A DNA stretch of 57,740 nt. Source: a bacterium (GTDB taxonomy: Bacteria; Verrucomicrobiota; Verrucomicrobiia; Limisphaerales; UBA11358). Of the stretch, positions 7,890-17,488 are shown piece after piece; position 1 is the first letter of the stretch, and every line of letters begins with the position of its first letter. The notes beneath the pieces are model-generated. The model had not been told where the DNA came from. It saw nothing but the letters and a program-made list of their open reading frames with translations, and searched no databases. Position numbers and translations under genes: made by a program. The stretch covers positions 1 to 57,740 of the forward strand of contig JAKAFL010000019.1 in the NCBI GenBank assembly GCA_021817945.1, read 5' to 3'.

Positions 7890-10001
7890 TCAACGAGCTG
7901 CAAGGGGCAGCCACACGGACATTTCCGACGGACCCCTGTTCTGCCAGACAGAGTAAGGTATCAGCCGCAGGTTCATGCTTTCCAGGTTATCCCCTTGAAA
8001 ATCCCGGTACAAAGTTCCGCTCCAGTTGAGTTGGTTTTGGGCCAACGCCTTCCCCTCAAGAACCACCACCCCATCCAGGAGCTGTCGGTCATAGCGGGCG
8101 GCCAGGGAAATATCTGGAGGAACAAGAACATTTTGAACCCGGATTTTTGGGGGCAAATCCGGCGATTCCAGGCAGTACACCACCGGTCCCCGTTGAAAGG
8201 CCACCTGGTTGATGTCTTCCTCCACCAGGGGGTTGGCCTGAATCATGCGGACGGGCATCGGAATATCCAGGTCCAAAAAGTCGCCAGGATGCCACATCCG
8301 GCGCACAGCGTGGTAGGTTCCTGAAGCGGAGGACACATCCGGGGGCCCGTCATTAACCCGGACGCTCGCCCCTTTGGCCCAGCCTGGGATGCGCAAGTTC
8401 AGGGCAAACGGGTCCTTGCCGCACTCCTGGATGAGGATGCGCACCCTTCCATTCCAAGGGTAATCCGTTTGCTGCACCAAGCGGACATGGTTGCCATCGG
8501 GCAGGATAAGACTTACCGCGCTGCCGCCGTATAGATTCACCCAAACCATGCCCGGGGTCATCCCGTAGGCATAGGCGGCGGACTCTGAAATCGTACGCAG
8601 AAGATTGGGAGGGCAGCAGAAAGAACTCAGGAACGGAACGCGTGTGCGGGGCCAGCGCAGAGTGGTGGGCAAAGGATCCGTCACGCGCAGGGGGTTGGTG
8701 TAGAAAAAGTTTGTGCCGTCCAGGCTCACGCCTGAAAGCACGCTGTTATAAAGCTCCAACTCCACCACATCCATGTGCCGGGCCTCCCCAGTGGCGAGGA
8801 ACATGCGCCAGTTCCACAGGGCATTCCCGATATTGGCGCAAGTCTCGTTATGGGCGGTGATGTTAGGAAGTTGAAAGTCTCGTCCGTAGGCCTGGTGAAT
8901 GCGGGTTATTTTTTTCTGATCCCTGCCCCCGTCCGGTGCGGCGCCGTCATACAGCGCACCGCAGCCGCCGGTGATGTACATTTTGCACTCCACCACATTG
9001 GTCCACATGCGCTCCACGACCTGCCACAGCCCCTTGTCCCCCGTTTCCAGGTACAAATCCGACATTCCCGCATAAAGGTAATTGGCCCGAACGGCATGAC
9101 CCTCCGCCTCGGTTTGCTTGTCCAGCGGCATTTGGTCCTGGTTATCGGCCGTGCCATCCTGCACAAGGTCCCGCATGGCGAGGAATTGGCGCGCCAGGTT
9201 CAAATACCTTGGGTCATGGGTGGTTCGATATAGCTCCACCAACCCCATGTAATGCGAGGGACAGATCAGGTTTTCGGCCAGGCGCGGCGTGGGATTGGCA
9301 AACACGGCGGCCAGGTGGTCGGCCACCCGGCAGGCAATCGCCAGCAGGTTGGTTTCGCCCGTGGATCGGTAATTGATGCAGGCTGCGGTCATCAACTGGC
9401 CGGCGTTGTACATTTCAAAATTCTCAGGGTTGGAAAAGGGAATGGCATTGGTGTCGCCACGGCGCTGGTGAAGCTGCACCCAGGTATCCAAATAGCCATC
9501 CCGCTGCTGGGCGCGCCCCATCACGGCGATCATGCGATCCAGGTTGGATTTGAGAACCGGGTCCCGCGTGGCTGCCTCCATGGCGCTGGCCGCCTCGATG
9601 AATTTATAAAAATCCCCGTCGTTGAAAGTGGCCCCGCGCGATTTTCCGGATACATCCCCCGCCACGATTTCGAAGTTGCGGAAAAACTGGCTGTAGTTAG
9701 TGCCTTCCATCAAGCGTTCCATGGAAGGAATCATTTGAGTGCGACAAAGTTCAAAACGTTCCTTCCAAAAGCCATCGGTCCAATGGGCAGAATTGAGGCC
9801 AATGGGCTGCACCTTGTCCATGGGACTGGCTGCGACATCAGTCACCGGCAACAGGCCCACCCCGGACGCATCAGGCGAACCTGCCGCCGCCAAACCTGCC
9901 GGGGCAGGTCCGCAAGCAACCAAGCAACCTAGAAGGAAGCCCCCTATCGAACCGGTCAACGCTTTATCCTTTTTTCCCTTTTTCACGGCTTTTTCTTTCA
10001 T
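7890..10001 (-). CDS. GH127-type beta-L-arabinofuranosidase (DUF1680), secreted
   Basis: 703 residues from the ATG at 10001; a TTG at 10010 would overlap the upstream stop but adds only three residues. A signal/lipoprotein-like segment (GGFLLGCLVACG) is followed by the (alpha/alpha)6 barrel typical of DUF1680. The Zn site of family GH127 is intact: glutamate and cysteine of HNETC (about E386 and C388), and the CCPPN pair (about C462-C463), of which one cysteine is the nucleophile. The spacing resembles that of Bifidobacterium HypBA1. The reaction is release of beta-L-arabinofuranose from glycans or glycoproteins. GH146 is a close relative and cannot be excluded. Confidence 0.9.
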   Translation of the reverse strand: MKEKAVKKGKKDKALTGSIGGFLLGCLVACGPAPAGLAAAGSPDASGVGLLPVTDVAASPMDKVQPIGLNSAHWTDGFWKERFELCRTQMIPSMERLMEGTNYSQFFRNFEIVAGDVSGKSRGATFNDGDFYKFIEAASAMEAATRDPVLKSNLDRMIAVMGRAQQRDGYLDTWVQLHQRRGDTNAIPFSNPENFEMYNAGQLMTAACINYRSTGETNLLAIACRVADHLAAVFANPTPRLAENLICPSHYMGLVELYRTTHDPRYLNLARQFLAMRDLVQDGTADNQDQMPLDKQTEAEGHAVRANYLYAGMSDLYLETGDKGLWQVVERMWTNVVECKMYITGGCGALYDGAAPDGGRDQKKITRIHQAYGRDFQLPNITAHNETCANIGNALWNWRMFLATGEARHMDVVELELYNSVLSGVSLDGTNFFYTNPLRVTDPLPTTLRWPRTRVPFLSSFCCPPNLLRTISESAAYAYGMTPGMVWVNLYGGSAVSLILPDGNHVRLVQQTDYPWNGRVRILIQECGKDPFALNLRIPGWAKGASVRVNDGPPDVSSASGTYHAVRRMWHPGDFLDLDIPMPVRMIQANPLVEEDINQVAFQRGPVVYCLESPDLPPKIRVQNVLVPPDISLAARYDRQLLDGVVVLEGKALAQNQLNWSGTLYRDFQGDNLESMNLRLIPYSVWQNRGPSEMSVWLPLAAR

Positions 10002-10006
10002 GAAAA

Positions 10007-12673
10007 TCAAATCCCGCCCGCTGGCGCGGCAAGGTCGAACGAGGCGGGAACAACGCCGAGGATAATGAAGCTGCCCTGGCCGATCATTTCCAACTTTTGA
10101 ACCCCGGCATCAAACCTGAAGGCATGGACATTGACTAGCGGGCATCCGCTCACGGTCACCGCATCAGGCAGCGCGACATCCACTCCGCCGCGCTCATCTG
10201 CCTGGGCGGTGGTTTCCAACTGCGGCACCTGCAACCATCCCTTGGCGGAGCTGTCGAAATATCCCACCAGCACACGGACAGGTTCGCGCACCGAAAACAC
10301 GATGGGTTGGTAATGCCCCTTTTTGGCCTGCTCATGTGAAAAACGGATTCCGGTCATCCCGCGCAAAGCGGGATTGATTTTTTCCAGGACAAAATCACGG
10401 TCGGTAAAAACGCGGGCGCCCAAAGCCACCGGGTAGGATTCGGCATTGGTTGAAAGCAGGGTGAAACCCGCCGCAGGCCATGGAGTGGCTGATGGGGAAT
10501 GGTCCGCCCGCGCCGGGGCGGCGGCATCCAGGCCGGCCTGAAAATCCGCCAATTCCTTTTGATAGAGGGGAAGGACTTGCGACCACAAATAATTGGCGCC
10601 TGTTCTGCCATGGCCGCCCGTGAATGGAATTTTTCTTTGGGAGGTTTGCATGCCATTGGCAAAGTGATACGCAGGAGTGGCAAGCCGGTCGAGTTCTTCA
10701 AACCATTTCAGGCTTTGAGCCAGGCATTGGCCAGCCTGGACCCTGTCCTCGTTTTTGTGGCTGTAATCAAACCTAAGCACCCACTCTGCGGCCTTGGTCT
10801 TGGCGGCATAATTTTCGGCCAGGGCGTGCTGGCAATCAATATCATTTCGCAGCCGCAGATATTCCCCGCGGTTCTTTTTCACAAACGGTCCGGCGGCATC
10901 CACCTCCTCCACGGCCCGGGCGGCGCATGCGAGCGCCTGCTGGATGGCGCTTTCGGGGGTCTCACCCGCATGAGGCTGATGATTCCATTCCTTTTGGACA
11001 TATTCATCCAACCGCTCCCCGGGAGGCGCCTGGGACTCCCACAAATCGGGAATGGCCCCATATTTTTTGGGATGCACCAATTCATCCAAGGTCATGCCCA
11101 GCGAAAGGGTCTGCCGGTTGCCCTCTGTTATCCCCAGCCTGCGAATCAAAATGGGCGCTATTTCCCCCGCCTGATTCATTGCCGCCAACAAATGCCGGGC
11201 CGCGGTTTCATCGCCATAATAATCCGTCAGGCGTCCGATCCAGTATTCATGGTCCGCCGCGTCCGGGATATAGGGATTCCAACTGTAACGAGCCCATGCC
11301 GTGAACCAAATCCAATCCCTTTGCCATTGGAACAGGGGTGGCTCCACGGCGTCTGCGGAATAGGGCCAGTTCCAATAGCAAAGGGGATACAGGTGCAAGC
11401 CGGTTGCACCGAGCCTCTCCCGGCAGGCTTGCACGCATTTCTTGATGAAATCCACATCTTCATAGCGAAACGGCTCCAGGTTGGAAAGAATATGAACGTT
11501 CACCACATGCGGCCCGAGCTTGCCCATGGCCAGGTGGATGGCTTGATCCTTGCCCCTGGGCTCCCACGTGGTCAAAGATTCGCCGTTGTATTTGGACATG
11601 GTAAAAAGGTTGGTGTAAAGGCTGCAGGCGGCGGGCATGATGGCATAGGGGTCCATGGCATGAGTGCGAATGACAATAGGCGGTTCACACTGCAAGCCTG
11701 CCTCGCGCATGCCGTCCATCATCCCGGGAATGATCACATTGGTGCACCATTCCAATTGGTTTTCAGTTCCACGCAAGGCTTCTCCCAGGCACACCAGCAA
11801 TCCCACATGCGGGTAATCGTTCACAAACTGGGCGATGGATTTGCGGGTGTAATCCTCCGTCAAGGGAGTCGGGGCGCTGAGCTGGGTGCTGATCCCATTC
11901 GTTTCAGCAAATGGTTTTGAGACCAGGATGTTGTAAAACATCTGGACCAGCCAGATTCCGCGCCGGTCGCATTCCTGGACCAGCCAGCGGTAAAGCTCCC
12001 TGTTTTCCCTAAAAGTCGCCTCCGGAACTTCCACTGCATAGGGATAATCCTTCACCCGCACCAGCGAGGCGAATGGATGGCCACTCCACAGGTACAGAGT
12101 GTTCATCCTGTTTTGCGCCAGGAAATCCAGGTATTGGACCCATAGGCTGCGGTCGTAAAACCACGGAAACAACCCGGGAGTGATCGGGTATTCATACACG
12201 TGGCGTCCCGGCAGGATGTAGGTTTTTTGCAATCCCACGCATGTCCCCCTGAGTTTCATCACTGGCGCATCATGCCAGCCATCCAGTTCGCGCCCGGGCC
12301 ATTCATGATTTTTTTGAAACCGTTCCGCCAGTTCCATGCAGCCGTATAAAATGCCTGAATCGTCACCGCCCTCAATGGTGATGTTTTGATCCGGGCTCAT
12401 TTCAAAGACGAAGCCTTCGGATGGTATTGTTTGATGAGCCTGGCAATCCAGGCGGATGCATCTCATGCCAGGAACCGGTTTGGGTTGAACTATAACCGGG
12501 TAGTGGACGGAGACCAGGGCAGCTTGAAGCTGTTTCGCCCCGTATTGGATCCTGGGTCCGGCTTGGGGGTCCATCACAATGCAAACCGCTGCCGACCCCA
12601 GGGCATGTTCAAAAGCGGTGAGCAACAGGAAACCCATCAGGCCGCAGACCATGAATTTATTTTTCATTTTCAA
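10007..12673 (-). CDS. Large secreted glycosidase with GH67/GH20-type N-terminal domain (family not assigned)
   Basis: 888 residues. A signal peptide (MKMKNKFMVCGLMGFLLLTA) comes first. The N-terminal domain (about residues 30-120) resembles the alpha/beta domain of GH20/GH67 enzymes (QYGAKQLQAAL, ITIEGGDDSGILYGCMELAE). A TIM-barrel-like region follows: WVQYLDFLAQNRMNTLYLW, RGIWLVQMFYN, VGLLVCLGEALRG with a candidate catalytic glutamate, and VVNVHILSNLEPF. A helical segment and a beta-rich C-terminal domain (about 730-888) complete it. It probably removes a uronic acid or other terminal sugar, but the sequence does not match a family I can name with certainty. It sits between GH127 and the DUF5060 protein in the operon. 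Confidence 0.7.
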   Translation of the reverse strand: MKMKNKFMVCGLMGFLLLTAFEHALGSAAVCIVMDPQAGPRIQYGAKQLQAALVSVHYPVIVQPKPVPGMRCIRLDCQAHQTIPSEGFVFEMSPDQNITIEGGDDSGILYGCMELAERFQKNHEWPGRELDGWHDAPVMKLRGTCVGLQKTYILPGRHVYEYPITPGLFPWFYDRSLWVQYLDFLAQNRMNTLYLWSGHPFASLVRVKDYPYAVEVPEATFRENRELYRWLVQECDRRGIWLVQMFYNILVSKPFAETNGISTQLSAPTPLTEDYTRKSIAQFVNDYPHVGLLVCLGEALRGTENQLEWCTNVIIPGMMDGMREAGLQCEPPIVIRTHAMDPYAIMPAACSLYTNLFTMSKYNGESLTTWEPRGKDQAIHLAMGKLGPHVVNVHILSNLEPFRYEDVDFIKKCVQACRERLGATGLHLYPLCYWNWPYSADAVEPPLFQWQRDWIWFTAWARYSWNPYIPDAADHEYWIGRLTDYYGDETAARHLLAAMNQAGEIAPILIRRLGITEGNRQTLSLGMTLDELVHPKKYGAIPDLWESQAPPGERLDEYVQKEWNHQPHAGETPESAIQQALACAARAVEEVDAAGPFVKKNRGEYLRLRNDIDCQHALAENYAAKTKAAEWVLRFDYSHKNEDRVQAGQCLAQSLKWFEELDRLATPAYHFANGMQTSQRKIPFTGGHGRTGANYLWSQVLPLYQKELADFQAGLDAAAPARADHSPSATPWPAAGFTLLSTNAESYPVALGARVFTDRDFVLEKINPALRGMTGIRFSHEQAKKGHYQPIVFSVREPVRVLVGYFDSSAKGWLQVPQLETTAQADERGGVDVALPDAVTVSGCPLVNVHAFRFDAGVQKLEMIGQGSFIILGVVPASFDLAAPAGGI

Positions 12674-12728
12674 ACTATTGCAACGCAGCTTAACAAAAAG
12701 CCTTCATCCCTATTTGCCCAGACCAGAT

Positions 12729-14288
12729 TCACAGGGCAGTGATGCGAATGGCCATGTAAGGACGTCCGGGCAGTGAAATGGAGCGTCCCTCCTGATCCTC
12801 AAAAGAATAACTGGTGACTTTGTGGACAATGAAATCTTCCGGGACCGGAGTTATGGTCATTTTCCATGTATCCAGGACTTCCGCCTTGAAGCGGGCATTC
12901 TCGGACAGGGCTGGGGACCGGGGCAGGGAAAATTTCCAAGTGGTGGGTGTGCTTTTGCCGAAGTAAATCAGGTAATATTGGCCGGCTTTTCCACCGATAT
13001 CCGGGTTTTGCCATCTTTCCATGGGGTCAATGCCGGTGGCAGGGGCGGAATCGAGAACTTTTTTGAGGAAGGCCAGTCTCGCGGGGCTTTGGCCCTTGAG
13101 TACCCCGCCCTTGGACCACCACAACACGTCATCCGGGCTTAGATAGGTTTCTCCATGCCCCACATAAGTGCCGGCCACAACCCCGTTCCAGAATCGGAAT
13201 ACCAGCTCCTGGGGGGAGAGATTTCCCCAGCGGAGGGGAATGTCACCCTCATACTTCACCTCGTCATACACCACCGGTTTTCGATAGACATCGCGGTAAA
13301 GCTCCGCGCTGGCGGGGCTTTCCACTGCCATGCCGTTCTGAATGCTCGCATGGGTGATCCACGGCAACGTGTCATTAAAAATAAGACTGCCATTGTGAAT
13401 GGACAGCAAATGGTGGAAGGGATCATTCTGCGAGATGATTTCACCAAAACGCACGAAATCTGATTCCTTTTTGAATTTCATGAAGTCCCATTCATTGGCA
13501 AGGGACCACCATACGTTTCGATAGGAAGCCAGCCGCGCCACCAGGTACCGCACGTAGAGGTCGTCCGACACCGCAGGCATCCGGTCAAACCCCCAATGCC
13601 CCCCATCATAAGGATGAAAAAGAATCACATCGGCTTGAATATTGAGATTCTGCAAATCCTGTATGCGTTGCTCCAAATGCCGGAAAAACAGCGGGTTAAA
13701 GCGGGTGAAATCCCATGTTTGAGGGGGAATGCCCTCGTAGGGATACAACTCCGGCTCATTGGTGTTCCAGGCATATCTTTTTGGAAACACACACATTCGC
13801 ACCTTGTTGAAGGGGGAACCCGCCAGGGTGCGCAATGTGGTTTCCTGAAGTTTTTCTCCCTGGTGTATCCAGGCATAACAGGTGGTGCCCAATTCCTCGT
13901 AGGGCGTGCCATCGGCATAAGCAAAATGATAGACGTTGGCCACCCTCACAGGCCCGTGGTTGGAACCTCTGGCAGGCGTCACCTCAAATGACCCGGTGCG
14001 GCCATCGAGACTGGGGCTTGAGCTTTGGGTGACATAATGCCAGGTCCCGGTTTTATCAGGCATGCAACGAACACGATAGACGCCCTTTCCATCATAGAAA
14101 CCCGCGGCTTGCACCTCATCATCCCCCTGAAAAAATTTTGCCGAGAACTGGACATCCGTGAATGGGTTTCCATTGGTGGGTCCAGACAGGGCAACCTCAA
14201 ACCTGCCCCACTGCTCCACATCCGCTTTTGCCGATAAAAATGCAAGGGCCATCAGGGCTGTGACCAACATGAGCATCTTTTTTTTCAT
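12729..14288 (-). CDS. DUF5060/DUF4038-type glycoside hydrolase (apiosidase-like), secreted
   Basis: 519 residues with signal peptide (MKKKMLMLVTALMALAFLSA). Residues ~24-110 match a DUF5060 beta-sandwich (VEQWGRFEVALSGPTNGNPF, GFYDGKGVYRVRCMPDKTG). The middle is a DUF4038-like TIM barrel: YEELGTTCYAW, FNKVRMCVFP, WWSLANEWDF (Asn-Glu, acid/base candidate) and PVVYDEVKYEG (second glutamate, nucleophile candidate). The C-terminus resembles DUF5605. DUF4038 is the catalytic fold of GH140 apiosidases of rhamnogalacturonan-II, so apiose or a similar side chain is a possible target; this is inference by fold. The ATG overlaps the preceding stop (ATGA), showing translational coupling. Confidence 0.82.
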   Translation of the reverse strand: MKKKMLMLVTALMALAFLSAKADVEQWGRFEVALSGPTNGNPFTDVQFSAKFFQGDDEVQAAGFYDGKGVYRVRCMPDKTGTWHYVTQSSSPSLDGRTGSFEVTPARGSNHGPVRVANVYHFAYADGTPYEELGTTCYAWIHQGEKLQETTLRTLAGSPFNKVRMCVFPKRYAWNTNEPELYPYEGIPPQTWDFTRFNPLFFRHLEQRIQDLQNLNIQADVILFHPYDGGHWGFDRMPAVSDDLYVRYLVARLASYRNVWWSLANEWDFMKFKKESDFVRFGEIISQNDPFHHLLSIHNGSLIFNDTLPWITHASIQNGMAVESPASAELYRDVYRKPVVYDEVKYEGDIPLRWGNLSPQELVFRFWNGVVAGTYVGHGETYLSPDDVLWWSKGGVLKGQSPARLAFLKKVLDSAPATGIDPMERWQNPDIGGKAGQYYLIYFGKSTPTTWKFSLPRSPALSENARFKAEVLDTWKMTITPVPEDFIVHKVTSYSFEDQEGRSISLPGRPYMAIRITAL

Positions 14289-17200
14289 AACGAATTACGG
14301 GTCAGCCACCAGAGCCCTCGGGACAGCGAAAGGGACCCGCCCGCCTCGATTTTTTGTGCGGAGCTGGAAACGGCTCCTGTGCCGAGGGACACTTCATGCA
14401 GTTGGAACCCGCCCTTTTCCATGGAAAGGTCCAGGCTGACGGAATCCTGGCTGCCATTGTAAACGAGGAATTGTGCGCCGGGCTGGCGTAGAGCCCAGAA
14501 ATGATTGGCGGGGACCGCCTTCCATGCTGTCATGCAGGGAACAGCCTTCAGAAGGCGGTCATCGGTGGATTCCGGTAAATCAGGCAGTGATCCCCCGGCG
14601 CATAGGTAAGCCCATAAACCACGCATGCCCTCATCCTCGCCGGAAGCCATGATGACTTTATCCGGGAATTTAAAACGGTATTCAGAGACCATGCCCGCAA
14701 GGTCCTCATCGCGCGGGGTGCCTCCATGCCATTTGCGCTCAAATTGCCTGGGAGAGAGATTGATTCCGCCCGGAGGCGCAAATAATCCCCGATCGGTCCT
14801 CCACCAATAACGAAAGCAAAGCACATCCACCACGGCGGCTCTTCCGGGATCCGAGAGAATGCCGTCCTGGACATTTTTGGGGGCGGCCAGGGCGATCAAC
14901 GGATGCCGGTGCGTGTCATTTTCCCAACCCGCCACGGTATCCAGCCAAAATTGCTCGAAAGCAAGCGGCCCGGTGAATTCTGCGCTGGTGAACTGGATGA
15001 CATTGGATTGATTGGTGAAATCATCCAGGTTTTGGCGGATGAATGCGGCATGCAAACGGCGCCGGACGGGCTGCGAAACATCATAAAACTGGGCGGCCAT
15101 GAAAATTCGCTTATCCCCGGCAAAGGGAGGAGGTTCAGGGAAGCCGGTTTCATTGGTATTATTGGCGGTCCGCCACGGACAATCCACCCAGTGGGCGCCT
15201 GCCTCGATAATGTTGTGTTGAAAATAATTTTCGTTGAACAACAACAAACCGCGCTCGTCGCAAAGCGCTGCAAATTCCCGCAACCGGGACCAATACCAGG
15301 GATTGTAACGGGTCAGGTCATACAAACTCAACCCATCCCAGGCCATACCCTCACCAGTCCGCTGGAAAGGCTGCTCATAAAACGGAGCCCAGACATCGCC
15401 ATCCTCACGCCGGATGCGCTCATGGTCCTCGCGCCGGCGATCGTACCAAAGGCCATAATGATGGTCCAAAGCTGCCTGGTGGTGGGACAACATGTCATCC
15501 GCAACGGATTTCAAATCATCGGTGAAACCAGGCCCGACCCGTCCTGGAGCAAACCTGGTCAGATTCACCCCGTAATCCGCCGCCTCACTTGGGCGCATGT
15601 TGCCCCGCCACCAGTTGACAGCTTCCACGGACCCGGTCAATAACCGCCCGTTCACCACCAGCCAGCCATTGGTTATTTCAACCGTGTTTTTCTTCAAGGG
15701 CGCTGGAGCGGGGCTTCCCGGCAAATCGTCCACCAGCCTGGCCCCGGCACTGGTTGTGTCCACGGGATGACTTGCGGCATCCTTGCGGATGAACTGCTCC
15801 AAGGTTTCCGCCGGCTTCAGGGAGGAGGCGATCAATTCGGCGGCTTGGGCTTGAGACGGATTGGACATCTCATTGAAATCCCGTTGCATGAGGCGAATGC
15901 GTCCGACGGCATCCGCTCCCAAACGGTCCTGAACTTGGGCCGCAAACAGACTGACTGGCTTGACCGAGGCATTTGAATCACGCCAGACGCCGTTTCCAGA
16001 AAATTCACCCCAGCAGCCAAGCGCCCAGTTTTGGGCGCCGGGCGGGTTTTCGCAAATGATTTTCGAGGCATCGCATTGCCAGAAAACAGAATTGGCCCCG
16101 GACCAGCCTGACCCTTCGCCATCCGCGCCGCGGTTTGCCAGACTGAGGCTGCCCCCGTCAATTCGCACATTGTCAAAAAGCGTGCCACTGGACCATGCGC
16201 CCATGGCTCCGCTTTCCGCAGCGGGAAGCAGGTCTTCACATTGGACAAATGCATTAGGCCCGGCCGCGCAAAAACCGGCGGAAAAATCATGGCGTCCATG
16301 CTCGGCATAGCAGCACTGAAACAGGGTCTGCTGGCCCATGGTGAAGAAGGTGTCCCGCCGCCAGCCACCTATTTCTGAAACAGGCGCAAGAGAGATGCAA
16401 TCCTGCACGGTCATCCGCTTGCAGGTTTCGTAAACAGCCACGGCGGACCCGGCAAAGTGCTCAAAGGTCACCTGCCGCACCCAGGCATCCTCCCCATTCT
16501 CAAAGGTGATGCCATACCAGGAATGATTTTCATCCCGCAGATTGGCTGGATCGTAATCCGAAACAATCCGCATGCCTTCCACGCCCACATTGAATATCCT
16601 CCCGGGCCATTGGCAGGTTTCCACATACCCGCCTCCCAGCTTGGGATCCAATGCGGTGGTAATGGGGGCATCCACAACCACCTGGTTGCCATTCACCCCC
16701 ACTATTTCCCTGTCCCACTCCAGGTTGTAGTGTCCGGGATGCCATACCAGGCGCCAATCCCCTATGCCACCCCCGAATTCCATCATCCCCAACTGCTCGA
16801 TCCATTCACGGGTGCTGGGACGCACAATGCGGATGGTGTCGCCCACATGCAAACCTGCAGAGTCGGCCACGGCAAATTGAGTCGCTCCCACAGGCACATA
16901 ACCGCCGCCGATTTGCCATTGGGCGTTGGTATGGATTGAAATGTCCAGGATACCCTGGACTACGATCAATGTGCGACGATCCGGGCCGGTCGCCACCAGC
17001 AGAGTGCCTCCGTCCTCCATGCCTTCCCCCCTCAAAACAACTCCAGAATGTTTGATGCGCAGGGACCCATGCACCTCGTGTCGTCCGCGTGACAGAAGAA
17101 CAGCCCCCCTCATTCCATGGTCATCCAATGGCAGGCTCGCCACGTAATCCAGGGCCTTTTGAATGCGGAGGGTTTCATCCCCGGCCATGGGAGCCACCAC

Positions 17201-17488
17201 CACCTTCACCGGAACATCGGGAATATCCCGGTCTCCACCCGCATAACCGCAGCTTGAGAAATCAGGAATCCTGTTTCCTTTTTCATCCTGTCCATAGGCC
17301 AATTTTCCGTCTTTCCCCAGCGAAACCGGGTTAACCGGCGCTGCGCCGGGTTTTCGCGCGGCAGCAGGCAGACAGCACGTGGCGGCAATCAAAGGAATGA
17401 ACACCGCCCCGAGCAAGGCACGAGGCACCCACTGCGCATGCCGCTGCACGCTAAAACAGAGGATGCGAATTGGGATGACTTTTTTCAT
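14285..17488 (-). CDS. Two-domain secreted protein: pectate-lyase-type beta-helix plus DUF6298 TIM-barrel-like domain
   Basis: 1067 residues from the ATG at 17488, chosen for its ATGA overlap with the preceding stop. The N-terminus has a basic, hydrophobic leader. Residues ~100-500 show right-handed beta-helix features: GAVLLSRGRHEVHGSLRIKH, GVVLRGEG, and stacked repeats GVEGMRIVSDY, AWVRQVTFEHF, MTVQDCISL. After a linker near the LPGSPAPAP stretch comes a TIM-barrel-like half: VNWWRGNMRPSEAADYGVNL, LCDERGLLLFNENYFQHNII, FTSAEFTGP, VDVLCFRYWWRTDRG. I assign DUF6298 to it. It is probably a polysaccharide lyase/hydrolase chimera; no specific activity is known to me. Confidence 0.75.
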   Translation of the reverse strand: MKKVIPIRILCFSVQRHAQWVPRALLGAVFIPLIAATCCLPAAARKPGAAPVNPVSLGKDGKLAYGQDEKGNRIPDFSSCGYAGGDRDIPDVPVKVVVAPMAGDETLRIQKALDYVASLPLDDHGMRGAVLLSRGRHEVHGSLRIKHSGVVLRGEGMEDGGTLLVATGPDRRTLIVVQGILDISIHTNAQWQIGGGYVPVGATQFAVADSAGLHVGDTIRIVRPSTREWIEQLGMMEFGGGIGDWRLVWHPGHYNLEWDREIVGVNGNQVVVDAPITTALDPKLGGGYVETCQWPGRIFNVGVEGMRIVSDYDPANLRDENHSWYGITFENGEDAWVRQVTFEHFAGSAVAVYETCKRMTVQDCISLAPVSEIGGWRRDTFFTMGQQTLFQCCYAEHGRHDFSAGFCAAGPNAFVQCEDLLPAAESGAMGAWSSGTLFDNVRIDGGSLSLANRGADGEGSGWSGANSVFWQCDASKIICENPPGAQNWALGCWGEFSGNGVWRDSNASVKPVSLFAAQVQDRLGADAVGRIRLMQRDFNEMSNPSQAQAAELIASSLKPAETLEQFIRKDAASHPVDTTSAGARLVDDLPGSPAPAPLKKNTVEITNGWLVVNGRLLTGSVEAVNWWRGNMRPSEAADYGVNLTRFAPGRVGPGFTDDLKSVADDMLSHHQAALDHHYGLWYDRRREDHERIRREDGDVWAPFYEQPFQRTGEGMAWDGLSLYDLTRYNPWYWSRLREFAALCDERGLLLFNENYFQHNIIEAGAHWVDCPWRTANNTNETGFPEPPPFAGDKRIFMAAQFYDVSQPVRRRLHAAFIRQNLDDFTNQSNVIQFTSAEFTGPLAFEQFWLDTVAGWENDTHRHPLIALAAPKNVQDGILSDPGRAAVVDVLCFRYWWRTDRGLFAPPGGINLSPRQFERKWHGGTPRDEDLAGMVSEYRFKFPDKVIMASGEDEGMRGLWAYLCAGGSLPDLPESTDDRLLKAVPCMTAWKAVPANHFWALRQPGAQFLVYNGSQDSVSLDLSMEKGGFQLHEVSLGTGAVSSSAQKIEAGGSLSLSRGLWWLTRNSL

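Noticed and set aside
10499-11920. 473-codon plus-strand frame opposite the 888-residue glycosidase
   Set aside because: It lies wholly antisense to a gene with clear signal peptide and domain structure; its translation has no recognisable motifs and arises from codon bias.
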